NCBI GenBank assembly: GCA_030052745.1
Contig: JANBVO010000016.1
Coordinates: 496,001 to 560,000 of the forward strand
Origin: Pleurostoma richardsiae
Taxonomy: Eukaryota > Ascomycota > Sordariomycetes > Calosphaeriales > Pleurostomataceae
Length of the DNA: 64,000 nt
Reading direction: 5' to 3'
Shown here: in pieces, positions 1 through 11,257 of the stretch
How the letters are laid out: every line of letters starts with the position of its first letter
Position numbering within the stretch: position 1 is the first letter of the stretch
Position numbers and translations under genes: made by a program
Notes under the pieces: generated by a model
What the model was told of the DNA's origin: nothing
Databases searched by the model: none
The model's input: the letters and a program-made list of their open reading frames with translations, nothing else

Positions 1-359
1 GGAAGCTAGCTGCGTCTGAGATCCATGCCATGGACGCTTATGCGAGAGTAATGTCCTGTGCTGCTGAGCCCGGAAAGCAGTCCCGGATATGTACCCGCAC
101 TCCGGATGTCACCAATTTAGTGTGCCACGATCGCCGCCGTTCCCCACAAGCCTTCTCCAGTGAGTCGGCAACTGTAGTTCGGATAGCTTTCCGGCCCGTA
201 CAAGGGACTTCACAGATTAGTCGACGTTAGCACACGCATAGGGTGCCTTGATATGAGATGAAGCTCAGTATCGTCTGTGTATCAAGAAGGCCAACTCAAC
301 TCCTTCTCTTCCAGTCCTGTTTGCTGTAAGGAGCTTTCCAGCAATAACGCCCGGCCACT
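1..359. other. Upstream region of the monooxygenase gene
   Basis: No convincing coding frame. A short open frame near 30-230 shows no recognisable domain. The stretch before 360 is presumably the promoter and 5' leader of the monooxygenase gene. I see no clear TATA box. Confidence 0.5.
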
Positions 360-1838
360 ATGAAGTACGAAACTCACGATCACGTCGATGTCTACGACGT
401 GGTCATCATCGGTGCCGGAATCTCGGGCATAAATGTTGCGCACCATCTGCAGTCCAAGCTTCCATCCCTTAGTTACGCTATCCTTGAGGGTCGTGACTGC
501 ATTGGAGGCACGTGGGACTTATTTCGCTACCCCGGAATTCGATCAGATACCGACCTGTTTACTTTTGGCTTCGCATGGAGCCCTTGGACGGAAAACCGAG
601 CCATCGCGGACGGACAGTCCATTAAGAAGTATCTGAGCACGACAGCTGAGAAGGAAGGCATTCACAGCCATATCCGCTTCCAGCACCGCGTTGTCTCCGC
701 TAACTGGGTGTCCGTTTCCCAGTGCTGGGACCTGCAGGTCCAGATCCCCGGCGGTACAGAAACTTGCAAGACTCGATTCGTGTTTCTCGGCACTGGATAC
801 TACGACTATGAAGAGCCTTTGAAAGCCGACATCCCCGGGCTGTATGATAACTTCAAAGGCAAGGTCGTACATCCCCAGTTCTGGCCAGAAGATCTCGACT
901 ACTCCGGAAAGGAGGTTGTGGTTATTGGTAGTGGCGCAACAGCTATCACTTTGCTCCCCAACCTGGCGACAAAGGCCGGCCATGTCACCATGCTTCAGCG
1001 AAGTCCTACGTACATCATGTCGATCGACAATGCGGCTGGCAACTCTTTGATCCACAGAATTCTGCCTCGTTCTTGGTCTTTCAAGCTGAGCAGACTCATG
1101 TTCATGTGGACGACCGCTATAATCTTCTATCTGTGCAGAGCCTTCCCAACCAGAGCGCGGTCCATCCTTCAGGGAAAAGTGGCCGAGCAATTACCTAAAA
1201 GCATACCGCTTAATCCGCATTTTCAGCCCACGTACCGCCCCTGGGACCAGCGGCTCTGTTTCACTCCAAACGGAGACTTCTTCGATTGTTTGAGAGCCGG
1301 CAAAGCTAGCGTGGCAACGGGACAAATCGAGAATGTGACGAAGGATACAATCGTCCTCAAGTCCGGGCAGGAAATCAAGGCAGAAATTATCATTACTGCT
1401 ACAGGCCTCAAGCTGGCACTAGGTGGGCGTATCCAGGTCAGCCTCGACGGGAAGCCCGTTGACCTTGCTGATCGGTACGCATGGAACATGTCCCTCCTGC
1501 AGGATGTACCCAACATGGCATTCATGATCGGTTATGTGAACGCTTCGTGGACGCTAGGGGCCGAGACTACCGGGCAGCTAGTCTGTCGACTGTTGAAGCA
1601 CATGCAGAGGAAGGGCTACACCAGTGTTATCCCGAGACTACCGGCCGGGTCTCGTGTCCAGCCGCAACTGATGTGGAATCTTGACGCGACATATGTCAAG
1701 CAGGCTGCCAGTCGCATGCCGAAGTGCGGTGACATTGGACCATGGAGAGGACGGACCAACTACTTTGCGGACCTGTGGCGTGCTCGACACGGAAACATCA
1801 CCAAAGACCTTGAGTTTTCGAAGGGAAGCAGTGACTGA
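360..1838 (+). CDS. EthA-like type I Baeyer-Villiger flavin monooxygenase
   Basis: Single-exon gene of 492 residues. It should use FAD and NADPH to insert one oxygen atom into a ketone, giving an ester or lactone, or to oxidise a heteroatom. The N-terminal dinucleotide fold shows GAGISG (about residues 18-23) followed by an acidic strand end and GGTWDLFRYPG, a run typical of EthA-type enzymes. The family fingerprint FxGxxxHxxxWP reads FKGKVVHPQFWP, just before the second Rossmann motif GSGATA. QRSPTYI is also EthA-like. The length fits the family (about 490-550). The ATG at 360 leaves only a short N-terminus before the FAD motif, as expected. It is followed in the same direction by a lactonase-like gene, which suggests paired ring oxidation and ring opening. 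The substrate cannot be read from the sequence. Confidence 0.9.
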   Translation: MKYETHDHVDVYDVVIIGAGISGINVAHHLQSKLPSLSYAILEGRDCIGGTWDLFRYPGIRSDTDLFTFGFAWSPWTENRAIADGQSIKKYLSTTAEKEGIHSHIRFQHRVVSANWVSVSQCWDLQVQIPGGTETCKTRFVFLGTGYYDYEEPLKADIPGLYDNFKGKVVHPQFWPEDLDYSGKEVVVIGSGATAITLLPNLATKAGHVTMLQRSPTYIMSIDNAAGNSLIHRILPRSWSFKLSRLMFMWTTAIIFYLCRAFPTRARSILQGKVAEQLPKSIPLNPHFQPTYRPWDQRLCFTPNGDFFDCLRAGKASVATGQIENVTKDTIVLKSGQEIKAEIIITATGLKLALGGRIQVSLDGKPVDLADRYAWNMSLLQDVPNMAFMIGYVNASWTLGAETTGQLVCRLLKHMQRKGYTSVIPRLPAGSRVQPQLMWNLDATYVKQAASRMPKCGDIGPWRGRTNYFADLWRARHGNITKDLEFSKGSSD

Positions 1839-2447
1839 ATCCTACAGTGGAGAGACTAGACTCCTATAGGGCATTTAGTACTAGCATAATCTCATCATCG
1901 CAGGTGGCGGCACTGGTTTAGAGAATCATTGTATGTTCTTCAAATTCAAACATGGCGTGGCTGTCATTCGGGCGCACACTAACCAATCCTGTAGCGTCGT
2001 GCTTTCCAGTGTAGCTTTTCATTCCTATACGTGCGTGGTCTTGGTGTGCGGGATATCCAAGAATGTGACGGATGGATATTCCGACACCAGTGCTCTGGAG
2101 TTCGGTACCGCAGTGGATTTCGGAAGCCCTCATTGATGGTTCCCCGCCAGGAAAAATCTGCTGCGGGACTACATCCGTTAGATCGTCACTAGGCCCAGCT
2201 TCGGGGTCTGGGACTACTCCCGTTGAAGTGCGGGGAAAGGTCTGGGGAAAGAGGACCTCAGCTGAGGCGAAGAGCAAAGAAAGGTCCAAACAAGCCAGTT
2301 CTCTCTTTTATAGATATCCGGCTTCGGTTCCCTGGCCATGTCTAGGTCTAGAGTCCCGCAGCTCGATATCGAAGTTGCACACATCTCTCCTAGGCCTTCG
2401 ACTGTCCTTCACACGTCTCATCTCTCCTCGTCTGGCCCCTGTTCAGG
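1839..2447. other. Spacer between monooxygenase and SMP-30 gene
   Basis: About 600 bases between two same-strand genes. The short open frames on both strands show no domain and look like chance frames. CT-rich stretches just before 2448 resemble a fungal 5' leader. Nothing else is supported. Confidence 0.5.
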
Positions 2448-3356
2448 ATGGCTTCCTTAACCACGAAAGAAGTCTCAGACGGCCTGTACTTCGGCGAGTC
2501 CCCTCGTTACCGCGATGGCTTCCTATACGTGAGCGACATGATAGGCCGCAAAATCTACACCATCGACGTTTCCTCCGGCGAGAAGCAGATCCTGGTCGAA
2601 GTGGAAAACCAGCCGAATGGAATGTGTTTCCACCCAGACGGGTCGCTGATCTACTCCTCCATGTTCGACGCTAAGCTCTACCGGATGAAGGACGGAAAGT
2701 CTACCCTCTACGCTGATATGTCCCACGTCATGACCGGGTATTGTGGTGACATGGTAATCGACAAGACGGGGAGGGTGTATATGGACGATACGGGAGCGCG
2801 TGTTCTCCACGGAGAGACACCTCGTCCTGGGCGGCTGCTGGTCATTGAGACGGACGGAACGGTCAAGGTGGCCGCAGAGGACATCGTATTTCCGAACGCC
2901 GTCTTCATCAGCAATGACGGCAACAGCCTCTTCGTGGCTGAGACTTTTCGATACGGCCTTCTGAAGTACGACGTCGAGGCTGACGGGAAGCTGACCAACC
3001 GGCTGGACTTCTGGTCGCCCGCGGTCCTCCCAGGTGTGAAGGAGGAAGACATGGCCGCAAACATGATAGGCATTGATGGCGGTTGTATGGATGCCGAAGG
3101 CGGCATGTGGTTGAGCATGCTAGGATATGAGGAGTTCATTCGCCTAGACCCAAAGGGTAATGTAACCCATCGGATAAAGGCGCATGGTCATGCGACTGCC
3201 TGTACGCTTGGTGGGAAGGATGGAAAGACACTGTACCTAGTCATGAACCAGGTGCCTGAAGGCGAAAACCTGTTCAAGGCCATGGTCGCGAAAAGAACTA
3301 CATGTACAATAGGGGCGGCCAGGGTGGAAGTTGGCCGAGGGCAAGCTCTACCTTGA
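2448..3356 (+). CDS. SMP-30/gluconolactonase-like (LRE) hydrolase
   Basis: Single-exon gene of 302 residues with a six-bladed beta-propeller pattern of the SMP-30/gluconolactonase/LRE family. These are metal-dependent hydrolases, mostly lactonases. Likely metal and substrate ligands are the Glu of GESPRYRDG near the N-terminus, the Asn of PNG and PNAVF, and the Asp of GIDGGCMDAEGGMW. The length matches the family (about 290-310). The C-terminus ARVEVGRGQALP resembles family ends. A shifted frame also stays open to about 3362, so the very last residues are slightly uncertain. The gene follows a Baeyer-Villiger monooxygenase, so a lactone substrate made by that enzyme is an attractive inference. 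Confidence 0.88.
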   Translation: MASLTTKEVSDGLYFGESPRYRDGFLYVSDMIGRKIYTIDVSSGEKQILVEVENQPNGMCFHPDGSLIYSSMFDAKLYRMKDGKSTLYADMSHVMTGYCGDMVIDKTGRVYMDDTGARVLHGETPRPGRLLVIETDGTVKVAAEDIVFPNAVFISNDGNSLFVAETFRYGLLKYDVEADGKLTNRLDFWSPAVLPGVKEEDMAANMIGIDGGCMDAEGGMWLSMLGYEEFIRLDPKGNVTHRIKAHGHATACTLGGKDGKTLYLVMNQVPEGENLFKAMVAKRTTCTIGAARVEVGRGQALP

Positions 3357-3647
3357 TGCGTAATCAATGAGAGGTGGTGTTACGGTTCCAGGATTCACGT
3401 TGGAGATACTCCATACAGCTATCTCCTATGGAGAGTACAAGCTTTCATGGTCGTTATGGTTGCCGCATACGGGATCTGTCAGTGAAAGCGTAGACCCTTC
3501 TCGAATACTAGAGCTGGGTGAAAGGGGACACAGAGATACATCGAACGTGCACGAGAACATCCTGATACGCTCACAATAAAGCATAATGTGAGGAGTTGCT
3601 AGCCTTGGCTACGAGGTAGACAGGTCGAATGGGAATACATGCGCCAG

Positions 3648-6600
3648 TTACTGGCCATCTTGCAGTTCCTTCCACGCGGCAACAGAGCCTGCTGCTCTCG
3701 GGTAGTTCTTCTGTATCCAATGCTCTTCAGACTCAACCGCCTTGTCGCTTTCTCCAAGCTTCCCCCACCCGCCACCACCCGGCGTGTTGATGATAAATCT
3801 CTCCCCCGGCTGAAGGGTGAACATGCTCCTGGGCCCAAGATTGATCGTTCTAAGCTTGCCGGCCTTGTTCTTCTTCACCCACAAATTCAGTCCCCTTTCT
3901 CCCGGCTTCCCGCCGGCTAGGGAGTATGGCGGGTTGACGCGCCTCTCGGACATGAACGAGAACACCAGTGGCTCCCTCGCTTCAAAGACTCTCGTTGCCC
4001 CGTTGCCTCCGCGGTGAAGCCCCGCGCCGCCGCTGCCCCGCCGGATCGAGAACTCGCGCATGACCAGTGGATAGCGTTTCTCTAACACTTCGATGTCGGT
4101 AGCTCTCGTGTTAGTCATGTGCGTTTGCGTGGGTACCGCCGAGCCGTCCCAGGTAGGGCCGGCTCCGTTTTTGCCGCAGACAGTCTCGCCGTAAGCGTAA
4201 TCGAAGCCGCCATCCGGGCGAGGCCCGCCGAGCATGCCAAGACAGTTCATGCATCCTTGCGACCCGGACACGGCGCCAAATGTTTTCAGGATGACGTCAA
4301 CGAGACGCTGCGAGGTGAGGGCGTTGCCGGTACTAACTGCCGCATCCTCAGACGGGTTGATGATGCATTGCTCAGGTAGCTTGATGCTTATCGGTGCGAG
4401 GACGCCCTGATTCATGGGAATGTCTGACCCAATTAGACAGCGCAAGGAATAGATGGCTGCGGACATGGTAATAGAGCGCGGGGCGTTGGAGTTGCCTGTG
4501 AAGAGTTCACAGGCTTAGCATTTATAAGTCACTTGTCCTTGAGGATGACACTCACCATGCACTTCAGGGCTAGTACCCGTAAAGTCGAATGTAGCACCTC
4601 CAGTTTCCGGGTCAATAGTCACCTTCAGGTGGATCTTGCTACCGTCATCGAAGTAGTCGACGTCCTCCAAGATGCTACCAGCGCGAGCAGCCGTGTCCTT
4701 GAGATACTGCCGAACTGACGCCTCAGCTGTCGCCTGGATAGCCCCCATATAGAATTGCACCGTGTCTACTCCATACTCCTTAATAAGGTCAGTGAGTAGG
4801 CTTACGCCACGCACATTGGCGGCAACCTGGGCTCTCAAGTCGGACAAGTTGTCGCTGAGATGGCGGGAGCCGTAGCAACCAGGATATTGCCCCGGCTCGT
4901 CGATGAGGATCTTCGTTATGCCCTCTTCGTCGAACACCCCTCGTGAGAGAAGCTTGAAGGACATGACAGCAGCCCCCTCCTCCCACAGCTCTTTGGCATC
5001 CGGGTGCATGGAGTTGCCTGCGAGACCGCCAATATCCAAGTGATGGGCCCGCGAAGCGACGTAGAAGAGGATCTCCTTTCCTTCACTGTCAAATGCTGGG
5101 CTGATGACCGTAATATCAGGAAGGTGAGTCTTGCATTGATGAGGTAGTCAGTACACCTCCACATCCGCGTAATGGTGTCACTCACTCCTCCAGCTAAAGG
5201 ATGGTTGGTAACCAGAACATCCCCTGGTCTCAGGGTTTTTGAGTGCAGCGCGTGTTGGAACTGGATACTACCCTGCATACTACCAAGATGTACACTGAAA
5301 GTGGTGTCACTACTCAAAGTCTAGGTGGCTAGGGGTGGCCGACTTACGGGACATGAGGCGCGTTGGCGCATAATCCTCCATTGGAGTCGAACAAGGCACA
5401 ACTGAAATCCAGACGCTCCTTAATTGCGACTGAGACGCAGGTCTTTTGAAGTGTGTGTCCCATCTGTAGCTGTTAGTATAGCTACTGTTCTTGCACATAA
5501 GGGCGCTATCTTACCTGCTCCGCGATACTCATGAATCGGTGGCCGAAGACAGACAATAGGACCGGGTCGACTTTCCGTGACCTAGCCGGCACCGCCTCTG
5601 CAGTTTCAATTAATGGCGCAGGAGCCTCTGTGGCTATAGTTGCAGTGTCAATGTCAATAACAATGTGCTTAGAGAAGACGTTGGCTATGCACTGCGGCTG
5701 GACAAGGATAGTTTGTGTTTTGTCAATAATCAGTGCTGGGCCCTATATGTTCGGTTAGATAATAAGTGCACACTGTCTCATCCTGACACTCACCGGTATC
5801 CTTGCTCCCATAACGAGCCTGTCAAGGATATAGACAGGTGTCTCAGTCCACCCAAGGTCTTTGAAATACACGCGAGACGTCTTGACCGGTTCAGGTTGGT
5901 GCTGTTCCAGGGCTCGTTCTCGGACGGCCGTCATCTCCTCAAAAGGCGTCAAGGTCCCTAAAATTTGAGACTTGCTCTTGCCGCGTACTCTGATCCCATC
6001 GATAAGTATATCCCGACTATCAGGAAGGTAGGTGAACTCCCTCTTGAACTCATGCTTAAATACCGTTGCGAAGTCCCCATCGAATGGCTCCTCTATCATG
6101 AGATTGGTATCGGTTCCCTGGAATCTCATGCTCAAGAACAAAGCGGTCTCAATGAGAGTCTCCGGAATACCTTGATCTTGAAGATTCCGTGCTACCTTCT
6201 CTCTCAAACCTGCAGCTCTCGCTTGGAGGCGCGAGAGAGTCGCTTCACTGTAGATCTCCGACGCGGGCGCTTGTTGCTCGTCTGTTACTTCAGCGAGGTC
6301 CATGCCGTATGCGGACAGGATACTCGAGTACTTGTGAATAATGACGGAGTTGATGTCGATTAGACGTCCCATGTCGCAAGCGTGTTGGCCACCAGCGCCT
6401 CCGAATACGGCGAGCCGGTGTGCCGATGGCTCGTATCCTCGAGCTTGAGTCAATGCACGAATTGGTCGAGCCATAGTCTCGTTTGCAACGTCGATGAACC
6501 TGGCTCGACAGTCAGTATAGGAGATGCGCGGGCTAAGACGCTGATATGCCTACCCCAACGCTACCTCCTCGGACGTCATATCCTGTCCTGTCTCCTCCTT

Positions 6601-8211
6601 GACCTGCGCCGCCATGGCATTGAAAAGTTTCCGAGTTGCTTCAATATCAAGGGGCAAGTTCTCCTGCGGGCCGAAGATGGCTGGGAAGTACTCTGGAAGC
6701 AGCCGGCCAAGAAGAAGATTCGCATCTGTCACTGCCAGCGGGCCACCTTTCCTATAACGGGGTTAGGCACAACCCTAGTAAGGAGTGGAAAAGCCTCAAA
6801 CCTGTAACATGCCGGCCCAGGATGTGCACCAGCACTCTCGGGGCCAACGCAGAATAGGCCGTTTCGGCATGTTAGGATCGAACCGCCACCAGCAGCGACT
6901 GTGTTGATGTCAAGCTGTGGCGTTTGGAGGGTGATGCCGGCAGTCGTGCTCTCAAAGACATGCTCATAAGAGCCACCAAAACGAGACACATCGGTACTCG
7001 TCCCTCCCTATGCGCAATGTTAGCGAATGTATAAGAACAAAGATGCGGGTGAACTTGATTTACCATGTCAAAGCCGATGACAGGCCGGCCATCGATATCG
7101 GAGTAAGATGTCTTAGCAAACCCGACATATCCCCCGGCTGGCCCTGAGAGGATAGCCTTGACCCCAGAGAAGCTAGGTGTGGGTCAGCCATGCAGTATGA
7201 GCACTGGTAGATGCTAGGTTTTACCTTTTCCAACTAGTAAGGCCACCGTCGCTCATCATGAAGTCACAGCGGACGCTGTCTGTGCCTTCTAAGGAGCCCT
7301 GGAATCCGCTCCGAAATCCATCAATGTAAGTCTTGGTCACCGGAGTCAAATACGCGTCTGCTGTGGCACTGAGGCCTCTGCTGACAATCTTTATTGACGG
7401 ACTCAGCTCGGAAGATAGGGAGCAGAAGCTGAACCCCATATCCCGAGCCAACTGGGCCACAGCCCGTTCATGGTCTGGAAAGGCGTACGAGTGCGCGAAC
7501 ACGATCGCAATGGACTCGATTCCATCATCCTTCAAGGTCTGCAGATCCGGCTTGACCTTGTCCAAGTCTTTTGCGGATTAGTGACAAGAGCAGTTAGATT
7601 GAACTTTGGAACTCACCTAATCTTTGCAAGATTCTGACAATGTCCCCAGAGTCACACCTAACTACATCGGGTGTCTCTAAGGCTCTCCACAGTGTCTCCG
7701 GATCAGGCCGCCGGTTCTCGCTGAAGTCTTCCATGGTCACTCTCTCATCGACCTCGACAACGCGCTCATACAGCATCCCTGCCTTCCGGACGGCGAGAGC
7801 AAATATGTCGGGGCGCGACTGGGTCCCGATGGCCAGCAGGTCTCCAAACCCGCGGGTTATGATGAGAGCACACCTAGCTCCACGGCGCTGAAGTAGAGCA
7901 TTGGTCGCCACTGTGGTACCCATGCGAATACTTTCAATTGACGATGTGTCCAGGGGTGCGCCGCGAGGCAGGTCTTGTCCGGTGGCCAGGGACAATACAC
8001 GCCTGATCCCTTCAATTGGAGCGTCAGCATAGTTGGCTGGGTCCTCGGACAGCAGCTTTAGGACAACAGCGTCATCTTGACCCGGAACACCAGTTGCGAT
8101 CACGTCTGTGAAGGTGCCGCCTCGATCTAACAGCATGGTCAATGAAGTGTCTCGAGGAGTGAATTAGGGGCCGTTACCAATTGAGATGCGAATACCGGAC
8201 TTGGACGGCAT
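3648..8211 (-). CDS. ATP-dependent 5-oxoprolinase (HyuA-HyuB fusion)
   Basis: Twelve exons: 8211-8178, 8126-7617, 7567-7225, 7172-7064, 7007-6802, 6751-6554, 6499-5794, 5742-5515, 5463-5348, 5294-5186, 5129-4556, 4495-3648. They sum to 3981 bases, or 1326 residues, the usual size for eukaryotic 5-oxoprolinase. The enzyme hydrolyses 5-oxo-L-proline to glutamate with ATP. The first intron splits [10 protein letters not shown], the N-terminal nucleotide motif of HyuA. GFDMGGTSTDV lies near residue 330 and [14 protein letters not shown] in the C-terminal HyuA part. The HyuB half starts near residue 760 ([14 protein letters not shown]) and ends with GGGGWG near the C-terminus. [20 protein letters not shown] is the form seen in fungal 5-oxoprolinases rather than bacterial hydantoinases. 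It lies head to head with the Dal5-type permease, sharing about 760 bases. A related lactam or hydantoin substrate is possible. The housekeeping copy may lie elsewhere. Confidence 0.93.
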
Positions 8212-8974
8212 CGTGGCGGGAAGGAAGAATCACGGAGACGCAGCTCTTTGTCCACCTGCTTGCTCCCCGCAAGATGAGCTCGCACTTGCTGGAAACTCGG
8301 CCAAAGATGTATACTTGGAGGATATTCGTCAACATCCGATTTCAAGCCGACGTTCCGAGTCTTGTCAATTCTAGCAAAGTGCCGGCCTTGCGAAGTTATC
8401 CTCCAATTTGACGGAGGCAGGAGAACCCGACGAGGTATGTCTAAACTAACTCCGTATCCACCTCATACTCGGCGGACTCACATGTCCATTTCAAGGCCAA
8501 GTGGCTCGGCGTCTCTCCACGCTAGGTATTCTGTTATAGTATCTTGCGGCGTTCCAGAGTAGTGTCCTTGGCACGTAATCCGGATTGCACCTCATTTAAG
8601 CTTTATAGGGTTAGGCGTGCAAAGGACTAGTGAGCCGATAACCCCTATAGGCATCCCTACCAGTCCTTAGTCGGAGACTAACCTCGACATCAGCAGGGCC
8701 GTTTGCTCGGATTCTCTTGCCCTCGTTGCTAGCGTAATCTTAGAGCCCCACCTCGCCTGTGAAGGGATGTCTGATCCGACCTCGCATCTGTCTGGCCCCG
8801 AGCACATGGCTTATCGCAACTAGAACAACACCACTATGTAGTAGCCATAGATACGGTCGTGAGGAGCGTCTATAATAAGGGAGTGGATCGATCTCGTCCT
8901 CCCTGACCGTCCCGACAGGCGACGTTGAGCATCGCATTGTACCACGACGCCATAAGAGCAACCCAGACACGAAT
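8212..8974. promoter_or_regulatory. Shared divergent promoter of oxoprolinase and permease, with two GATA sites
   Basis: The region separates two divergent gene starts. It contains CGATAA (GATAA at 8637-8641) and, on the other strand, CGATAAG (CTTATC at 8810-8815). Both fit HGATAR, the core bound by the AreA/Nit2 nitrogen regulator. Such short words occur by chance, so nitrogen control is only suggested by the sites together with the nitrogen-compound functions on both sides. Confidence 0.4.
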
Positions 8975-10953
8975 ATGGACATTGAGAAGATTCCCACAGC
9001 TCAGCCGGCAGATGAGGCCGCCGTCGAGCCGAAGCTCCTGTCGAGGGAATACGATGTCGCAAATCAGATCCTCGCCGATGCGGCTCAATTCGCAGACGAG
9101 GAATTCACTCCCGAGGAAGACAAGAGATTGAGATGGAAGATTGACTGGCACCTCATCCCTATCGTACGGATTTCACTGATTCCACTTCAGCAAAAGCTAG
9201 CATGTTTGCTGAAACCAAACCTAGATGACTATCTGTGCGACTCTGAACGGAGTTGACAAAGTCTCCGTATCGACGGCAGCCTTATATGGCTTCCAAGACG
9301 ACCTCAACCTTCACGGAAACCAGTTCTCCTGGGTCGGAAGGTAACGAAGAGTCTGTCACGATATTAATTGTTGCCCTAAACTGACAAGTCCGGCAATAAG
9401 TATCATTTACTTCGGCGGCCTTCTCTTCTTGATCCCAACATCCTGGGCCATGCATCACTTCCCTATCGGCAAGGTAAGTGCTACGACAAGGGTTCCGGGA
9501 AATAGGAGAGCTAATCACACCTTCCTCAGTACTATGCCGCCAATATCATTCTTTGGGGAGCGATCGAAATGATCATGGCAGCGTGCCACAACTTCGGCGG
9601 AATCATGGGTAATGAGATATATCCGACCTGTTCTAGCATCGTGTTGATCTGATACATAATGTTACAGCGTGTCGGTTCCTCCTCGGCGGCCTTGAGGCCT
9701 GCTCGACCCCTGCTATTACGATTGTGTGAGTTAAGAATAAGAACCTAGACACCCCATTGTACTGACTTGATGTAGATATACTATGTTCTACACAAAAGCT
9801 GAGCAGCCGATGCGCAACACTATTACCTTTGGTGCCTACTCCTCCGTTATTAACGGCCTGATTGGTTACGGCATTGGATTCATCCCAGCCGGGTCGGGGT
9901 CGCTTCTCAGCTGGCGGTGGCTGTTCATTGTCTTGGGGGGCGTGACTGTCATATGGGGCACTTTTGTCTTCTTCTATCTGCCCGATAACCCCGGAAACGC
10001 CCGGTGGCTCACAACTCGAGAGAAAGCATTGGTCGTGAGACGAGTGCAACAGAACCAGACCGGCATCGAGAACAAGGTCTGGAAGTGGTACCAAGTGCGC
10101 GAGTGTCTTCTCGACTACCGGACATGGATTCTGTTCTTCTACATCATCGGCGTCACTATTCCCAACGGTGGCCTGAACACGTTCAACGGACTCGTCATCA
10201 AGAGCTTGGGTTTCACGTCCCACACTACGACGCTCTTACAGATCCCGACCGGTATTTTCTCAACGCTTGCGGCCGTTGTCGCTAGCGTCTTCGCCGCCCG
10301 CACCTCTCGTTTCAGAACCGTAATCATGGCGGTTGTCCTACTGATCCCCATCATTGGAACGGTCCTGAACAAAGGTTGGCAACTTCGCCCAAATCTTGCC
10401 GTCTTGTACCACGGGCGCTAACTGAACCTCAGCTACATCAAGAGACAACTCTGGTGCCAGACTGGCTGGTGTGTATCTGATTTATACATTCTACGCTGGA
10501 TACTGCACTAGTCTGAGCATGTATCAGGCCAACGTTTCAGGTCATACAAAAAGTAGGTCTATCACATTGCTCTATCATCGAGAACACACACTGATCCAGC
10601 TCAGAGGTGGCCGTCTCATTTTTGATGTATCTGGCCTACGCCGTAGGAAACATCGTGGGTAAGGCGTCGAATTTCTTTTCTTCTTTTCACCTGTTGACCA
10701 CAAACCCATTGCTGATCTCGTCCGACATGTATAAGGCCCCCAGACATTCATTGCGAGCCAGGCTCCGGAATACGTTGGGGGAATTACAGCTATGCTTGTC
10801 AGCTACTGCGTCTGCATCGTCCTAGCGCTGGCCCTCGGCTTCTCCTACTATAGAGAGAATAAGGCTCGGAAGGTAGACGCAGCTGATCATGAAGGCACTG
10901 ACTTCTTAGACATGACGGACAAGGAAAACAAGGCATTCGTGTATACCAGTTGA
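8975..10953 (+). CDS. Allantoate-permease-type (Dal5/ACS family) MFS transporter
   Basis: Nine exons: 8975-9163, 9225-9340, 9401-9473, 9530-9608, 9668-9725, 9776-10374, 10433-10552, 10605-10658, 10736-10953. Total 1506 bases, 501 residues. The N-terminus is acidic and cytosolic. It is followed by KIDWHLIPI, then a segment with NGVDKVSVSTAALYGF where the family has a DK motif, GGLLFLIPT, and FLLGGLEACSTPAI, the family's helix-5 region. FYTKAEQPMRN is typical of Dal5-like carriers of anions and nitrogen compounds such as allantoate, nicotinate or pantothenate. Twelve hydrophobic segments can be followed across the junctions. It is probably in the plasma membrane, taking up an organic anion by proton symport. 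Its divergent neighbour is the 5-oxoprolinase, so it may import that enzyme's substrate. Confidence 0.9.
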
Positions 10954-11257
10954 TGAGCGGCAACCTCTATCTCTACACCGATCCTTTCCCGACAGCTTAC
11001 TATTCGATATCCGCAAGACTGTTAATTAGGCACAATGTTATTCTTTGGATGTTCTTCTTTTGATAGTGCTAGTTTACCCTATTTCATTTCTCTTGCAAAT
11101 GGGACATAATGTTCTTAACCTCCAATTTTGAAACCCAGCAATATGCGACTGCGAGACGGGTGACTTGGCCTTTTCAATCAATCCAGCGTTCGATGGCCTT
11201 ACATAAGAAAGTAATGACCCTTGTCTTCACGGCAAAATGCATGATTAGCGACTACCT
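10954..11257. other. Convergent 3' spacer
   Basis: About 300 AT-richer bases between the ends of two convergent transporter genes. It probably holds both 3' untranslated ends. No gene seen. Confidence 0.5.

Noticed and set aside
543-1190. Long minus-strand frame (215 codons) inside the monooxygenase gene.
   Set aside because: No domain; the opposite strand encodes a complete flavin monooxygenase with all motifs.
3639-3920. Plus-strand open frames under the oxoprolinase gene.
   Set aside because: They are antisense shadows of an exon with strong family motifs on the minus strand.
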